From assembly GCF_021531475.1 (NCBI RefSeq), contig NZ_JADYTX010000004.1, forward strand, positions 1-64,000: a DNA stretch of 64,000 nt, read 5' to 3'. The notes below the pieces were generated by a model. The model was given only the letters and a program-made list of their open reading frames with translations, made no database searches and was not told where the DNA came from. The translations under genes were made by a program, and so were the position numbers. The DNA is from Fusobacterium perfoetens (lineage in GTDB: Bacteria > Fusobacteriota > Fusobacteriia > Fusobacteriales > Fusobacteriaceae). Shown in pieces: positions 63,564 through 64,000 of the stretch; the stretch's first letter is position 1; the number at the start of each line of letters is the position of its first letter.

Positions 63564-64000
63564 GTAAAGTAATAATAACTACTGGAGGAACTGGAGGACA
63601 TATTTATCCAGCACTAGCTGTTGCAAAAGAGTTTATAGCTAGAGGAAATGAAGTTCTTTTTGTTGGAAGCTCTTCTCGTATGGAAAAAGATTTAGTTCCT
63701 AAAGAAAATATCCCTTTTATTGGGATTGATATTCACCCGGGAAAATCTATTAAAAATATTTTTTCTATAATCTCCTTAGTTTTTAAATGTATGAAAATTA
63801 TAGATAAAGAAAATCCTACTGACATCATAGGTTTTGGAAACTATATCTCTTTTCCTATGATTTTAGCTGGTATCATCAAAAGAAAAAACATCTATCTTCA
63901 AGAACAAAATGCTAATCTTGGAATGACAAATAGACTATTTTATAGATTTGCTAAAAAAACTTTTTTAGCTTTTAATTCTACCTATGAAGATATTCCTATA
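63560..64000 (+). CDS. murG: UDP-GlcNAc:lipid I N-acetylglucosaminyltransferase, partial
   Basis: The first 147 codons of murG are present and the gene runs off the right edge. The product converts lipid I to lipid II at the inner membrane. The N-terminal glycine loop TTGGTGGHIYPALAVA (about 7-22) binds the lipid I diphosphate, and GFGNYISFPMILAG and LQEQNANLGMTNR are typical. The start is GTG at 63560, overlapping the murD stop, with GGAGG nine bases upstream. Confidence 0.95.
   Translation, partial: MSKVIITTGGTGGHIYPALAVAKEFIARGNEVLFVGSSSRMEKDLVPKENIPFIGIDIHPGKSIKNIFSIISLVFKCMKIIDKENPTDIIGFGNYISFPMILAGIIKRKNIYLQEQNANLGMTNRLFYRFAKKTFLAFNSTYEDIPI

Noticed and set aside
1-64000. CRISPR arrays, transposons, prophage, toxin-antitoxin or defence genes
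   Set aside because: I looked for direct repeats, transposase or integrase motifs and clusters of short unknown genes on both strands and found none; gene content is housekeeping throughout.

Overview
The window is a very AT-rich, densely packed stretch of a bacterial chromosome made almost entirely of housekeeping genes. Gram-negative envelope functions (a RseP-type site-2 protease, a membrane-anchored SurA/PpiD-type foldase, a GmhB heptose-bisphosphate phosphatase) sit beside genes more typical of Firmicutes (RNase J, the YlqF/RbgA GTPase, type III glutamine synthetase, an L10 leader). Together with the low GC and the DXP isoprenoid pathway (Dxs, Dxr, IspH), this suggests Fusobacteriota, probably a Fusobacterium relative. 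That assignment is inference from content and composition; no rRNA gene lies inside the window.

Layout. From the left edge to about 47.8 kb every gene is on the minus strand. At 1-760 a perfect-consensus promoter fires leftward out of the window, followed by the RNase P RNA. At 0.8-6.0 kb is a dnaG-rpoD macromolecular-synthesis operon that also holds a degenerate sigma-like protein, Nif3 and a small exported protein. At 6.1-9.3 kb an NtrC-type regulator lies upstream of a PpiD-like foldase. At 9.4-13.8 kb is the uppS-cdsA-dxr-tmk-rseP envelope and isoprenoid operon. A LysE exporter and a membrane pyrophosphatase (hppA) follow. ApbE, RpoZ, Gmk and YicC lie at 16.7-19.4 kb. The ribosomal/RNA-polymerase block at 19.4-30.9 kb reads rpmG-tRNA-Trp-secE-nusG-rplK-rplA and then, from its own promoter with an L10 leader, rplJ-rplL-rpoB-rpoC. 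A long, tightly spaced run of 16 genes at 30.9-45.5 kb (ruvB, Rrf2 regulator, rsmE, mtaB, a LytR_C protein, RNase J, yhbY, a DUF212 protein, dxs, an HD protein, tlyA, ctpA, rsmI, rbgA, nadE, a small membrane protein) covers translation, RNA turnover, isoprenoids and repair.

Glutamine synthetase III at 45.7-47.8 kb ends the minus-strand block. Plus-strand ptsH-ispH-rpsA follows, then a minus-strand ferredoxin-flavodoxin, two sodium/amino-acid (AGCS) symporters with a glutaminase, and a YjiH/RlmA/GDSL operon. The right end is plus strand again: gmhB and then murF-mraY-murD-murG of peptidoglycan precursor synthesis, with murG cut by the window edge.

Regulatory signals are unusually easy to read. 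Most proposed promoters have a -35 box, a 17-18 bp spacer and TATAAT, and many transcription units end in clear hairpins. I saw no CRISPR array, insertion sequence, prophage, toxin module or defence island. The most unusual points are the sigma-like protein beside rpoD, the sigma54-type activator with a damaged receiver pocket and a GAFSGA loop, the HD-HTH protein between dxs and tlyA, and several small palindromes at promoters.
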